64,000 nucleotides of DNA from Clavaria fumosa (Eukaryota > Basidiomycota > Agaricomycetes > Agaricales > Clavariaceae): positions 3,286,001 through 3,350,000 of the forward strand of contig OX637802.1 in NCBI GenBank assembly GCA_951802425.1. The letters run 5' to 3'. This document shows positions 40,528 through 51,464 of the stretch, in pieces (the first letter of the stretch is position 1; each line of letters begins with the position of its first letter). The notes under the pieces are model-generated. The model searched no databases, was not told the origin of the DNA, and saw nothing but the letters and a program-made list of their open reading frames with translations. The position numbers and the translations under genes were made by a program.

Positions 40528-43500
40528 ATGAAACTCGATCACATAACCCTTCTGGAAGGTGCGAAGAATTATGTGGAATGGTCAAAAGGCATGAAATACG
40601 CCCTCATGGGCGAACAACTTTGGAAACACATATCGAAGGGGACGAATCGCGTTGATATTGCGAACTATGGGGTATATGCACCTGTGCTGACGGCAGGAAG
40701 CTCCGAAGAAGAATTTGAAGCGGCCGAGAAGTACGCTGCATCCGATGCGAAGGCTAACTCAGCCATCCGCCGTCGCCTCGCCCCACTTGTACAGGCAAAC
40801 ATACCTGCCACCTGTGACCACTCTGCGCGTGACACCTGGGAACATCTCAAAGAAACGTACTACAAGTCCGATGTAAGCGCACAGTTTACGCTCAGAGAGC
40901 AGGTAGCTTCTCTCAAACTTCGAGATGCTGCCGATGCCGAGAGGTATCTTGGGGAGTTCAACACTGCAATGGAACGGTTTGCTGCCATGGGTGTGAGCTA
41001 CTCCGATGCAGATGCAATCTTCCAGACCATCAACGGGATCCCCGATGTGGGAACCTGGCTCGTCTTCAAGCAGGTGACCCTGGCTGCTGTCTCTGCAGCT
41101 GCTGTGACTTCAACCCCGATGACCTATAGCCAAGTGAGATACCGCATAGAGGCGGAAGCAGAGAGGGTTCGCGGCCTGGGGAAGCAACGCCCAGGGCCGG
41201 GCTCCGAATATGCAAATGTGGCAAGGGAGGTTCGCAAGCATCAGAACAACCCAAGCGGTACCCCTTGCACAAACCCACGTTGCACAAGGAATGGGCAACA
41301 AGCCGAATCACATGACCTGGAGCATTGTTTCCAGCCAGGAGGGGGTATGGAAGGCCAGAAGCCTGAGTGGATGGTACAGCGCGACAAGGCAAGGAAGGCA
41401 GCGAAGCCTGCCCACTCGAATCCAGCCATGGCAAGTCAGCCGCCAGCAGCGCTAGCAGCCTCCGGAATCGAATGGAATCTTGATGCCGACCTCTCCTGTG
41501 CAGCTTCTGAAGGTCCCGAGCTGGCCCTCCTAGACTCTGGGACAACATCCCACATCATGAGGGACAGGCAGCACTTCTGGACTTATGATGAGACTCTCGC
41601 GACCCCAGTCCGAACAGCAAATCACGGTGTTCTCGAGACGCATGGTCGTGGGGACTGTGTCGCACTTATTCGGTGGAACGGTCGCTCACGCCGACTCAAG
41701 TTCAGAGGCTGTCTTCATGCACCTAGGGCTGTCATCAACCTAGTATCTGTCGGAACAATGGTCAATGCAAACTTCAGGCTAAACTTTGACTTTGGGAAGG
41801 TGTCAATCACCACACCTCCCTCTCCCTCTGGTCGCCATGTGTGCTATGAGCGAGAGTTGGAAGGGAAGCTTGCTTTCCTCGACATTGAGTTTCTCATGCC
41901 ACTGCCAAGCCTGCCAAGGTTCCCAGAGGAGTCCTCCGCATTTGCTAAAGTTGAACTGACTGCTGAACTCTGGCATGCTCGACTAGGCCATGCTGGAGGC
42001 GAAGTTGCCAGGCACCTGCGGTCCTCAGCTACTGGTGTCATGATGGCCCCCGACAAACCCTACACGTGCGAGGCTTGTATCATTGGGAAACACCCACGGC
42101 AACCACATCCCTCATCTGAAACGCCTCGAGCCAGCAAGTTCTTGGAGCTGGTGCACTTTGATACGTTTGGTCCTTTCCCTGTGGAAACTCCTCATGGGAA
42201 GCTCTATGGGATCCTTTTCTTGGACGACTATGGGAACAATGTCAAAATTGATCTTCTCGCCCTGAAGAGCCAAGCATTGACGGCCTTCAAACACATGCAG
42301 ATGCACTGGGAACGGAAGTTTGGGCGGAAGCTACTGAAGGTGCGATCTGACAATGCCGGGGAGTTCTGGAGTAATGAATTCACGGAGTACATCAATGAGA
42401 ATGGCATTGAGCGTGAATTTGCGTGCCCTTATGCTCACCAGCAGAACGGGAAGGCTGAAAGGGCTATCAGGACGATCGAGGGCCGTGTCCTCGCCATGCT
42501 GGCCGGTGCTGGGGCATCTCGAAGCCTATGGGGTGAAGCGACTCTGACAGCAGCCTATCTTTGGAACCGCACACCGTCTCGAACCCTTCCTCCTGGAGTA
42601 ACACCTTTCGAGATGGTACATAAACGCAAGCCTGACCTCTCACACCTTCGTGTGTGGGGCTCACGCTGCTATGCACGGGTTCCCCTGGAGCTGCAGACGA
42701 AATTGGGTCCAAGGTCGCGCGAATGCTATTTCATGGGCTACCCAGATGGTGTGAAGGGCTACAGGGTGCGGGATGCGAGCACACGGGCTTTCTTCAACTC
42801 CAGGGACGTAATCTTCGATGAAAACCTGGCTGGGTTTGAGCCTGAAAGCGAAGGAGAAGATGCGGACACACCTGCGGCATCTATCAGCGATGCTGCTGCC
42901 TCAGGGGACACTCCTGCCACATCTGTTCCTTCCACATCGTCCACTCCGCCCCGTTGTGCGCCGAAGCCGCCGGCCCCTCCTCCACGCCCCAAGAGCACTC
43001 GCACTCGAGTCCTGACCGAGTTCGGGAAGCGAAATGAGGCTGCAGTTCAGAAGTCGAAGGAGTTCAGGGAGAGGCTGGCGGCAGCCCGAACCGTTCGAGG
43101 GTCGAGGAGCAGTGCTGCGCCTGATGTTGGGGGCGATGCGGTGGATGCTGGTGAGGCGGGAAACGATGCTCAGAAGGCGGGTGGGGACGCCAGGGTCGTC
43201 GAGCATGATGCACCTGTGGGGCATGTCTTTGGAGATGAGCATGCGAATCTGGTGTGCACTGAAAGTGCTTTCCTCTCGATTCGAAGTGACAGGCCTAGGG
43301 ACCCCACAGCCCAGTCGTACGACATGCGGGTGCCCCCTGCAAACTATGCAGAAGCTCGGAGGCGCAGCGACTTTCCCACCTGGGAGGCGACAGTGCAGAA
43401 GGAACTTGCCACTCTGAAGGAGATGGGGGTGTACTCACTCTCGCACCTTCCCTCAGGGCGAAAAGCAATCGGGAACCGTTGGGTTTTCGAGAATAAGATA

Positions 43501-44042
43501 GATGGTGACAAGCTGATTGCGAAGGGCCGCATCGTCGCCCAGGGCTTTCTTCAGATCCCGGGGGTGGACTTTTGCAAGACATTCGCGCCTGTGGTCAAGG
43601 GCGCTTCTGTGCGGATGGTCGCGGCTGCTGCGTGTCGTCGGGGGTGGTCTCTGGAATGTTTTGACGCCACACGAGCCTTTCTCTGGGGTGATTTAGAGGA
43701 AGAACTGTACATGAAGATCCCTGATGGCTTCGTATTTCCTGATGGCGCCTTACCCAACAGATGCAACACCATCGCTGACGTCGTCATGCGTCTCTGGAAG
43801 TCCCTTTATGGCCTGAAACAGGCGTCCTGCGTCTGGTACATCAAACTTCGCAGTGTGCTGGAGAAGCTGGGCTTCACCTGCTCTGAGGCGGACCATGCAC
43901 TCTTTATCTTCAACAGTGTCTGGTGTGACGAAGTTGTCCAATGTCTACTAGCAATTCATGTCGATGATGGGATGGCTGGGTCAAGCCCTCAGGCATTCCT
44001 GAACTGGGTAAAGCAGGGGATATTGGAAGAGTTCGGTTTGAA
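40528..44042 (+). pseudogene. Element D Gag-Pol, first part (Gag, protease, integrase, most of RT)
   Basis: ATG at 40528 (MKLDHITLLEGAKNYVEWSK). A UBN2-like Gag domain (residues about 1-230), a cysteine/histidine-poor knuckle region, protease (LLDSGTTSHIM, about 335), the GAG-pre-integrase finger (ELWHARLGHAGG ... CEACIIGK), integrase core (HFDTFGPFP; RSDNAGEFWS; HQQNGKAERA) and RT (NRWVFENKIDGDKLIAKGRI; FDATRAFLWGD; LYGLKQASCVWY; IHVDDGM) follow in one intact frame. The usual YVDD is IHVDD here. The frame is broken by the 128-bp palindrome at 44043, and a stop follows at 44107-44109. Confidence 0.92.
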
Positions 44043-44170
44043 CATCAGCAAAACAGATTGGACAGGGGCTAGGTATGTACTGGTATATACTTCTCTATAC
44101 TACCTATAGGTGTTATAAACCACTTAAAACCAGTACATACCTAGCCCCTGTCCAATCTGTTTTGCTGATG
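44043..44170. mobile_element. 128-bp foldback (MITE-like) insert in element D RT
   Basis: Two perfect 42-bp inverted arms (44043-44084 and 44129-44170), starting CATCAGCAAAACAGATTGGA, enclose a 44-nt AT-rich loop. The coding sense on both sides (EEFGL before, KDLGPVKTFLG after) is contiguous in relatives, so this is an insertion. A clean target duplication is not visible; a 3-bp TGA is possible. No other copy was noticed in the window. Confidence 0.85.
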
Positions 44171-44713
44171 AAGGATCTGGGACCTGTAAAGACGTTCCTC
44201 GGAGTACAATTCGAATGCTCCCTTGCCACACTTGAACTCTGGATCCACCAAAGTGAGTACATCGACACTTTGCTAGCAGACTATAGTCTCTCGGACTGCG
44301 CTGCCGCCTCGACCCCAATGGACCCAGAGCACCCATTCGGGGATGACACCGATTCACTCCCTGACGTCCCAAGCTTCAAGGCCTCCTACCAGGCGCTAAT
44401 GGGACGGCTTCTCTTCCTCTCCCTGTTCATGCAACCAGACATTACCCTTGCAGTTAACCGGCTCACTCAATTCAATGCGAACCCCCTGCCATGCCACTTC
44501 ACTTCGGCAAAACGTGTCATACGTTACCTGAAGGGGACAAAGGAACTTCGTCTACACTATGGCGCAGGACAGGAGAACGAGAAGAACAAGAGGCTCTGCA
44601 ACCATGGAGGCCTCGACGATCTCGTTGGGTTCTCTGACTCTGACTGGGGGGGTGAACAGGACTGTGTGTCTGTCTCGGGCTACGCTTGGTTCTATGGTGG
44701 GTGTCTTGTTGAC
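44171..44713 (+). pseudogene. Element D Pol, second part (RT C terminus and start of RNase H)
   Basis: Resumes with KDLGPVKTFLGVQFE, then STPMDPEHPFGDD, PDITLAVNRLTQFN and FSDSDWGGEQDCVSVSGYAW, the connection to RNase H. It is cut at 44713 by element E inside CLVD(W); the duplicated TTGAC lies at 44709-44713. Confidence 0.9.
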
Positions 44714-45081
44714 TGTTAAGGGGATGTCTGACGAGCCTAGATGGCTAATACGAAGACCAAGAGGCCTAGAGGGCTGATCCACAGGGGTATGAACTCCAGG
44801 AGAGGTTTCATGACATACTGTTTTATTTATGTCTCATACTTATGTTTCACAACATTACTATAGTTACCACAGGCTGGTATAAGCCTTAGTATAGTCGTCC
44901 ACACTCCTTAGCTTCGTCCAGAACTAAGGAGTGAGTACTTACTGTTCTGCTCTTCATTACTTTACTGATAGAGTTGCTAGTCTTACTCTATTCAGGTATT
45001 TATTGAATATAACTTGTAGCTTCGTCCAGAACTAAGGATCTTACTCTATTCAGACTAATATCTACTCTATTGCTGCTAATA
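44714..45081 (+). repeat. 5' LTR of element E (368 bp)
   Basis: Begins TGTTAAGGGGATG and ends GCTGCTAATA. It contains TAGCTTCGTCCAGAACTAAG in two copies (near 44910 and 45018). Confidence 0.95.
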
Positions 45082-45100
45082 GATTATGAGACCTGGCGCC
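45082..45100 (+). promoter_or_regulatory. Primer-binding site of element E, anticodon arm of tRNA-iMet, overlapping the start codon
   Basis: GATTATGAGACCTGGCGCC follows the LTR directly. Its complement, GGCGCCAGGTCTCATAATC, matches the D-arm/anticodon side of eukaryotic initiator tRNA-Met. The ATG inside the site (45086-45088) is in frame with gag-pol. Confidence 0.65.
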
Positions 45101-48100
45101 TTAACCGACTCTGCCCTCCCCGGTTCGAATTCCATCTCTATTCCCAAGTTAGCCAATGATGGCTCCAATTGGGTTGACTACAAGACCAAGGTCTTGATTG
45201 CAATGGGATCCCGAGGTCTGATGGGCCATGTCGAAGGCAGGGTGAATAGGCCAAACCCATATGCTGTTGTGGATGGCATAGTAGTCTCTGGAGATGGCAA
45301 GACACCTGCCACAGAAGACCAAATCGAAGCTAGGGAGAAACGGATTGAGGAATTCGACATGAAGGAGTACCTGGCTCGTCATATCATCATCAATTCTGTT
45401 TCCCTCAGCCTTGCTCAGAGCATAGGACGACTCACCTCTGCAAAGGACATGTGGGAAGCTGTTGCCAATGAGTGTGAAGGGAAGACTCTTCTCTATCAGG
45501 TCGATATGCGACGACAGCTTCAGGAAATGAAGTGCTCAGAGGGTGAGGACATCAAAACCCACCTTTCTGAGATGTGGAGGCGTCGTGAGGGACTAGCAGG
45601 CATGGGAGCAGCGATTAAAGACGAGGATTTCACCGCTATGATGGTTGGATCACTTCCAGAATCGTTTCAACCACTCCTTTCATCCCTCATGGTCATGGCA
45701 AAGGCTACCAAGACGAATCTAGACCCCAATGACCTCAAACAATACCTTCTTGAGGAGTATGAACACCGCATCATTCGTCAGCAAGCTGTCAAGGGTGACA
45801 GTGCGTTATTCTCAAAGCCTCAGAGAGGACAGAAGGGGAAATGGAAGCCCAAATCGATTTCCAAGTCAAATGTCGAATGCTGGAACTGCCATAAGATAGG
45901 ACATACAAAGGAGGACTGTTGGCGACCTGGAGGAGGTGCTGAAGGTCAGGGACCTCACCAGAACAAAGGATCAAAGGGTTCTAGGCAGGGACCATCAGCA
46001 AACATTGCCGATTCGATCCCAGACTCCTCAGACAAGGAGTTTGCATTCACAGTAACCTGCACATCAACATTTGAAGATGTAGCAACTGCACTACACACAG
46101 TCCCAGCGATTCGACGAGGTGCAATCATCGATTCTGGAGCTTCCAGCCACTTCTGTGCAGATAGAAACAAGTTCAGTTCCTTCAGACCAATCTCCCAGGC
46201 AATAAATGCAGCAGATGGACGCACTTTCCAAGCTCTTGGGATAGGAAATGTTGCTATTGAGCTACCCAACAGTTCAAAAATTACCAAAGTCACTCTCCGT
46301 GATGTCCTCTATGCTCGTGACGTTGCCTTCACTCTAATTTCGATGAGCCGCATCGTCAAAGCTGGATTTGCAGTTCAGTTTAAAGGCCCATGGTGCGAAA
46401 TCTCGACAACCTCACCTATTTGCCAAGTCATTGCCAGGATCCCTGAAGTGAACGGGTTGTACAAGCTCACAGGGACCTCTTCTGCTGGTGCTACTGCGAA
46501 TATTGCAACTGTGAAGATGTCTGTTGATGAATTGCATAGGAAAATGGGTCATATCTCACCAAAGGCTGTGGAGACAATGGTAAAGGATGGACATGTTGAG
46601 GGAATTGAGCTGGAGAAAGGTTCAGCAACTCCCTTCTGTGTCGCATGCACAAAGGCAAAGCTCACCAAAGCACCAATCCCAAAGACAAGGTCAAACGAGC
46701 GAATAGTGACTGGACTGGGTGATCGCATCCATTCTGACATCTGGGGGCCTGCGCAGGTGCAAGCATTGACAGGAGAGAGCTATTTTGTGACGTTTACAGA
46801 TGAGGCAAAGGCATGGAGCGAGGTTGAAGCACTAAAGACAAAGGATCAGACCTTCCAGGCATACAAGAATTTCGAGGCCTGGCTGGAGACGCAGTTTGGG
46901 GTGTCTGTGAAAGAGTTTCACTGTGATGGAGGTGGAGAATTCATTAATGGACCTTTCAACACTCACCTGAAGGCGAAGGGAACCAAGAGGACGATCACCA
47001 TCCATGATACACCTCAGCAGAACGGCATTTCTGAACGCCTGAACCGCACTATCCTTGAACATGCTCGTGCTATGCTCATAGCGGCTGAATTACCTCGATT
47101 CCTGTGGGTAGAAGCTGTCTACCATGCTATATGGTTGAAGAACCGATCTCCTACTCGTGCTCTTGGTGGTAGGACTCCATTTGAAGTGATGGGCTTTGGA
47201 AAGCCTAACCTAGCAAACCTCCACGAATGGGGCTGCAATATATGGGTCAGGATTGAAGCAGGGAAGCTTGATGTGAAGGCAGTTAAGCTCAGGTTTGTTG
47301 GATACGATGCTGAGAGGAAGGGATTTCGAGTGTATTGGCCAGAGAAGCGAAGAGTGTCTGTTGAGAGGAATGTCAGGTTTGAGCCAGTTGAATTGACGAC
47401 CACAGAAGTGATTTGGGACAAGGGGGAGCGACAGGAGGTGACTTGGGATGAGGGGGAGCAGCAGAGACTCACCATTCCAGCTTTTCCAACCGTTCCAACT
47501 GCTCCTTCCACACTTCCAGATATTCCCTCTGCAGATATCATCCCAAGCACACCTGGCGAGGCAAGACACACTGAAGACGAACCTCAGGAACCCACTATTC
47601 CAAATAATACTCAGCCTACACCTACCCGACCACCTGATGGCCTCGACCCAATAGTCCCTGGGACAGGACGCGGCCTGAGGCCTAGGAAGGCTCCTGGAGA
47701 CTATGCAAGGATGAATTCTGGTATGTCAGCATATATGGTGACAAAGACTGAACCAGAATTCGCACTTGCTCTGGGTAGCAATGATGATCCAAAGACAGTT
47801 GAAGAAGCCCTTGCTGGAGGAGAGTCTGAACAGTGGACTCAGGCGATGAAGACAGAGATTGAGCAATTAGAGCGGTTGAAGACATGGGAGCTGGTCCATG
47901 CACCCCCTGATGCCAATATTATCAATTCAGGTTTCGTCTTAACTCGGAAACGCGATGCATCTGGTCAAGTCTCATCCTACAAGGCAAGATTCGTTGGGAA
48001 GGGCTATTCCCAAGTCTATGGAATCGATTACTACGAGACCTTTGCCCCAAGCGTCAAGATGTCATCCCAGAGGCTTGTCCTAAGCCATGCAGCTCGAGAG

Positions 48101-49351
48101 GACTGAGAATTACACCAAATAGATGTGAAGGGAGCTTACCTGAATGCAAGGCTGAATGAGACGATCTATATCAAGCCACCACACAGTTATTTGAAACCAG
48201 GAGATGAAGGAAAGGTTTGCAGGTTATTAAAGGGGCTATATGGGATCAAACAAGCAGGACGACAGTGGTACATCGAATTATGCAACACTTTCGCCCAACT
48301 CGACCTCCTACGATCCCATGCAGACCATAGTGTCTTCTACAGGCATGGAAACGATCCTATCATTGTGACTGTGTCTACTGATGACATGACACTTGCTGCA
48401 AAGTCTCTCAGGACGATTGAGAAGCTGAAGAATGACCTGCGACAGCGATACGAGATTTCTGACTTGGGGGAGCTCCATTGGCTCCTAGGGGTCGAAGTGA
48501 AGCAAGACAGGACAGCTCAAATCATTTCTTTGTCTCAGAGAGCTTACATTGAGACAGTACTCAAGGAATTCCATCTTGAGGATGCCAGCACACTTTCTAT
48601 TCCTGCAGAACCTGGAATGGTTCTAGGAGCGCATCAATGCCCCAAGACTGTTGCTGAATTCAAGGACATGGAGAATGTCCCTTATGCTCGTGGTGTGGGG
48701 AAGTTGATGTACTACTATGTTGCAACAGGTCCCCAGATTGGCTACATCATTCGCATTCTTGCTCAGTTCATGTCAAACCCTGGCAGAGCACATTGGGAAG
48801 CATTGAAGCGGGTTATGAGGTATATGAAGGGTGTAAAGGATGCATGGTTGGTATTGGGAAGTTCAGACGAAGGGCTAGAAGGGTTTACCGACTCAGATTT
48901 TGCATCCCAGATCGATAGGCACTCAATTTCGGGCTATGCCTTTCGATTCCATGGAGGAGCCATATCCTGGTCATCTAAACGACAGCCTCTCATTGCTCTC
49001 TCGACTACTGAAGCAGAATACATCGCTGGAACGCATGCAGCAAAGGAGGCGATCTGGCTTCGACTTCTAGTCACTGAAATCATCTCTCCTATCCTCCTTC
49101 CATTGCCCATCTTCTGTGACAACAATGGAGCGATCTCTCTTGCGAAGGACAACACTACATTCCATCCAAGGACTAAACACATCGATATCCGGTACCATTT
49201 CATTCGGGAGAAAGTCCAGAATCGAAATATCACGGTTATTCGAGTTGGGACTCATGAGAACATTGCCGATATCTTTACGAAGGCCCTCCCTCGCTTGAAA
49301 TTCGAAGGACTGTGCTGTTTGTTGGGAATTGGTATGTTGGGAGGCCATTAG
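45086..49351 (+). pseudogene. Element E Gag-Pol polyprotein, one nonsense codon
   Basis: The frame starts MRPGALTDSALPGSNSISIP. Order: Gag (UBN2-like, about 20-230), CCHC knuckle (CWNCHKIGHTKEDC, about 268), protease (IIDSGASSHFC), pre-integrase finger (ELHRKMGHISPK ... CVACTKAK), integrase (RIHSDIWGPAQ; FHCDGGGEFI; TPQQNGISERLNR), RT (SYKARFVGKGYSQVYGIDYY; ETFAPSVK; IDVKGAYLNARL; LYGIKQAGRQWY; STDDM) and RNase H (FTDSDFASQIDRHSISGYAF; STTEAEYIA; KHIDIRYHFIRE). TGA at 48104-48106 sits in RED(W)ELHQIDVKG, most simply TGG to TGA; the frame is the same on both sides. Expected full length is about 1421 codons. Confidence 0.94.
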
Positions 49352-49364
49352 GCTCGAGGGGGAG

Positions 49365-49732
49365 TGTTAAGGGGATGTCTGACGAGCCTAGATGGCTAAT
49401 ACGAAGACCAAGAGGCCTAGAGGGCTGATCCACAGGGGTATGAACTCCAGGAGAGGTTTCATGACATACTGTTTTATTTATGTCTCATACTTAAGTTTCA
49501 CAACATTACTATAGTTACCACAGGCTGGTATAAGCCTTAGTATAGTCGTCCACACTCCTTAGCTTCGTCCAGAACTAAGGAGTGAGTACTTACTGTTCTG
49601 CTCTTCATTACTTTACTGATAGAGTTGCTAGTCTTACTCTATTCAGGTATTTATTGAATATAACTTGTAGCTTCGTCCAGAACTAAGGATCTTACTCTAT
49701 TCAGACTAATATCTACTCTATTGCTGCTAATA
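49365..49732 (+). repeat. 3' LTR of element E (368 bp)
   Basis: Matches the 5' LTR with one transversion (CTTAAG versus CTTATG near 49493). Preceded by the polypurine tract CTCGAGGGGGAG. Confidence 0.95.
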
Positions 49733-50109
49733 TTGACTGGGGGTGCAAAAAGCAGCGGACTGTAGCCTTGTCATCCACGGAGGCCGAGTACATGGCCATG
49801 TCCCTCGCCATCCAAAACGGACTGTGGCTCCGCTCTTCACTCGCTCAAGCACGGCTTACTCATGGGCCATGCACTCTGCTGCATGTTGACAACCAGAGTG
49901 CGATAGCTCTCGGATCCAATTCTTCTATGCATGGACATGCGAAACACATCGACATCAAGTATCACTTCATTCGGCAGCACATCTCTGCAAACACATTTCG
50001 CGCTATCTGGATTCCGACTGCCTCGAACACTGCCGATGTCTTTACAAAGCCTCTCACCCGTGCCCCACACGAGAGCCATCGGAATGCGCTGGGGCTGGTT
50101 ACACGCTGA
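49733..50109 (+). pseudogene. Element D RNase H, remainder after the E insertion
   Basis: Continues the D frame after the second TTGAC: DWGCKKQRTVALSSTEAEYM, then LLHVDNQSAIALGSN, KHIDIKYHFIRQHI and ADVFTKPLTR, ending at TGA 50107-50109. All RNase H landmarks are present. Confidence 0.92.
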
Positions 50110-50115
50110 TGGGGG

Positions 50116-50390
50116 TGTATTGGCACTATAGGCTAATCAGCGTCTACCAGTGTCACATGTCAGTCTCTACCTAGATGTCATATCTTTGTTCCTGTTTGTT
50201 TCCCTACATATAAAGCTCTCGTAGTTGAACTTCCTCCCTCAGCTCTTGCCCACAATGCGAGACTGAGGTGAGTTCTAGCTTGTCGGCTACACATACAGAC
50301 TCTCATACTTTATCACTTGTTAGTTTGGACTAGGTACGAATATACAGCTCTTGCCCACAACGCGAGACTGAGTTTGGACTAGATCCAACA
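50116..50390 (+). repeat. 3' LTR of element D (275 bp)
   Basis: Begins TGTATTGGCAC and ends GATCCAACA, after a GATGGGGG polypurine tract. Confidence 0.94.
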
Positions 50391-50638
50391 CAAGTGACCC
50401 TTCTGTCCCCACTCTTCATCTAGAAAGCATGTAAATCTCACAATACATTGTGACGAAAACATATTTGTCCTCTAACCCATACCTATATCGGCGTTAGCAA
50501 GAATTGTTGTTCGTGTTGCGATTTTGTCCTAAGGTGCGTTGTGTTCCTTCTGCGATCTGAACGTCCCTCAGCTGCACCAGACATCTGCAATGCGAACCCG
50601 ACCCTCAAAATCCAGATAAAGAACTCGGTCGTTACACG

Positions 50639-50980
50639 TTGAGCGAAGCCGGGCCACCACTTATTTTTACCGTCGCTGGCACACATAACCAAAAATACCC
50701 CAACTGGCTATTTCCTGACCCTTCGAAACATGTCTCCGAAGCAAATCGTACAATCAAACCTGATGAATTTGTGAAAGTTTGTCGCCGTTTTGCTCTAGTC
50801 CGCGAAGACTTGGAGAACACTCTTACTGGCGAGGTGCGCAAGGCTCTGCCAATGATATGTCCAGGGTCCCGCGACTCGGACTCTGATGGGAGTACTCACG
50901 GCCAAACACTTCCCGACGCTCTGATGAAACACGTCAGGGCCAAAGCCCGCCAAGATCGCAGGAGACATGTACCCTTGTAG
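50639..50980 (+). CDS. Unrecognised open frame, possibly a terminal exon
   Basis: The frame has no ATG at its start (TTG). It encodes about 113 residues (GPPLIFTVAGTHNQKYPNWL; IKPDEFVKVCRRFALVREDL) and ends in a basic tail. The composition looks coding. No domain is recognised and no upstream exon was found. Element D inserted about 250 bp upstream may have separated it from the rest. The stretch 50981-51464 holds no gene I can support. Confidence 0.3.
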   Translation: MSEAGPPLIFTVAGTHNQKYPNWLFPDPSKHVSEANRTIKPDEFVKVCRRFALVREDLENTLTGEVRKALPMICPGSRDSDSDGSTHGQTLPDALMKHVRAKARQDRRRHVPL

Positions 50981-51464
50981 GCTTTTTTTTAATAACCAGC
51001 CTGTATCTCTGAGTCAACGGCGCGCACCTTCTCACTACTGCATCAAGTATTGACGTCGTTCCGGCTCGTAGTATCTATTACCACTCGTTGGGTGCGTTGC
51101 GCGTGTCGACCTTCTCAAGTCCTGCCACTGGGGCCTTGTCGCTAGTGGCCTTAGCAAGCATTCTTTCGGTTCGCTCCTTCACAATAACTTGTCGGGCACC
51201 TCATCCTGCTGCGAGAAGATCAAAACTACCCACATTGCTTCCGTTGATGCCTTTAGTTGATGGTATTTCTGTATTGAATTCAGGTTGAAAGCGTTGGAGG
51301 GATTTCAGGGGTCGCGGGGAGGCTTTACAGAGTCTTTTTCGGTGGGGATGCAGCAACAATGCGACGTCGTGGAGGAGTGGTTGCTGGAGATGCACACAAT
51401 GTACTTCATAGCTGGAACAGAACAGATTTTGGTTAATTTTTACAATAAGAGTAGACAATCACTG

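Larger units (their letters stand above)
44714..49732 (+). mobile_element. Ty1/copia element E, nested in RNase H of element D
   Basis: LTRs at 44714-45081 and 49365-49732 (368 bp, one T/A difference seen) and the duplication TTGAC at 44709-44713 and 49733-49737 define it. One long gag-pol frame with a single nonsense codon lies between. It is younger than its host element D by LTR divergence. Confidence 0.95.
40097..50390 (+). mobile_element. Ty1/copia element D, with nested copia element E
   Basis: LTRs at 40097-40369 and 50116-50390 and the duplication CAAGT (40092-40096 and 50391-50395) define it. The domain order protease-integrase-RT-RNase H is that of Ty1/copia. It is broken by a 128-bp hairpin insert in RT (44043-44170) and by element E in RNase H (44714-49732). 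The LTRs differ at eight bases, all CpG transitions, and the 5' LTR lacks the first two bases (TG). Confidence 0.94.
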
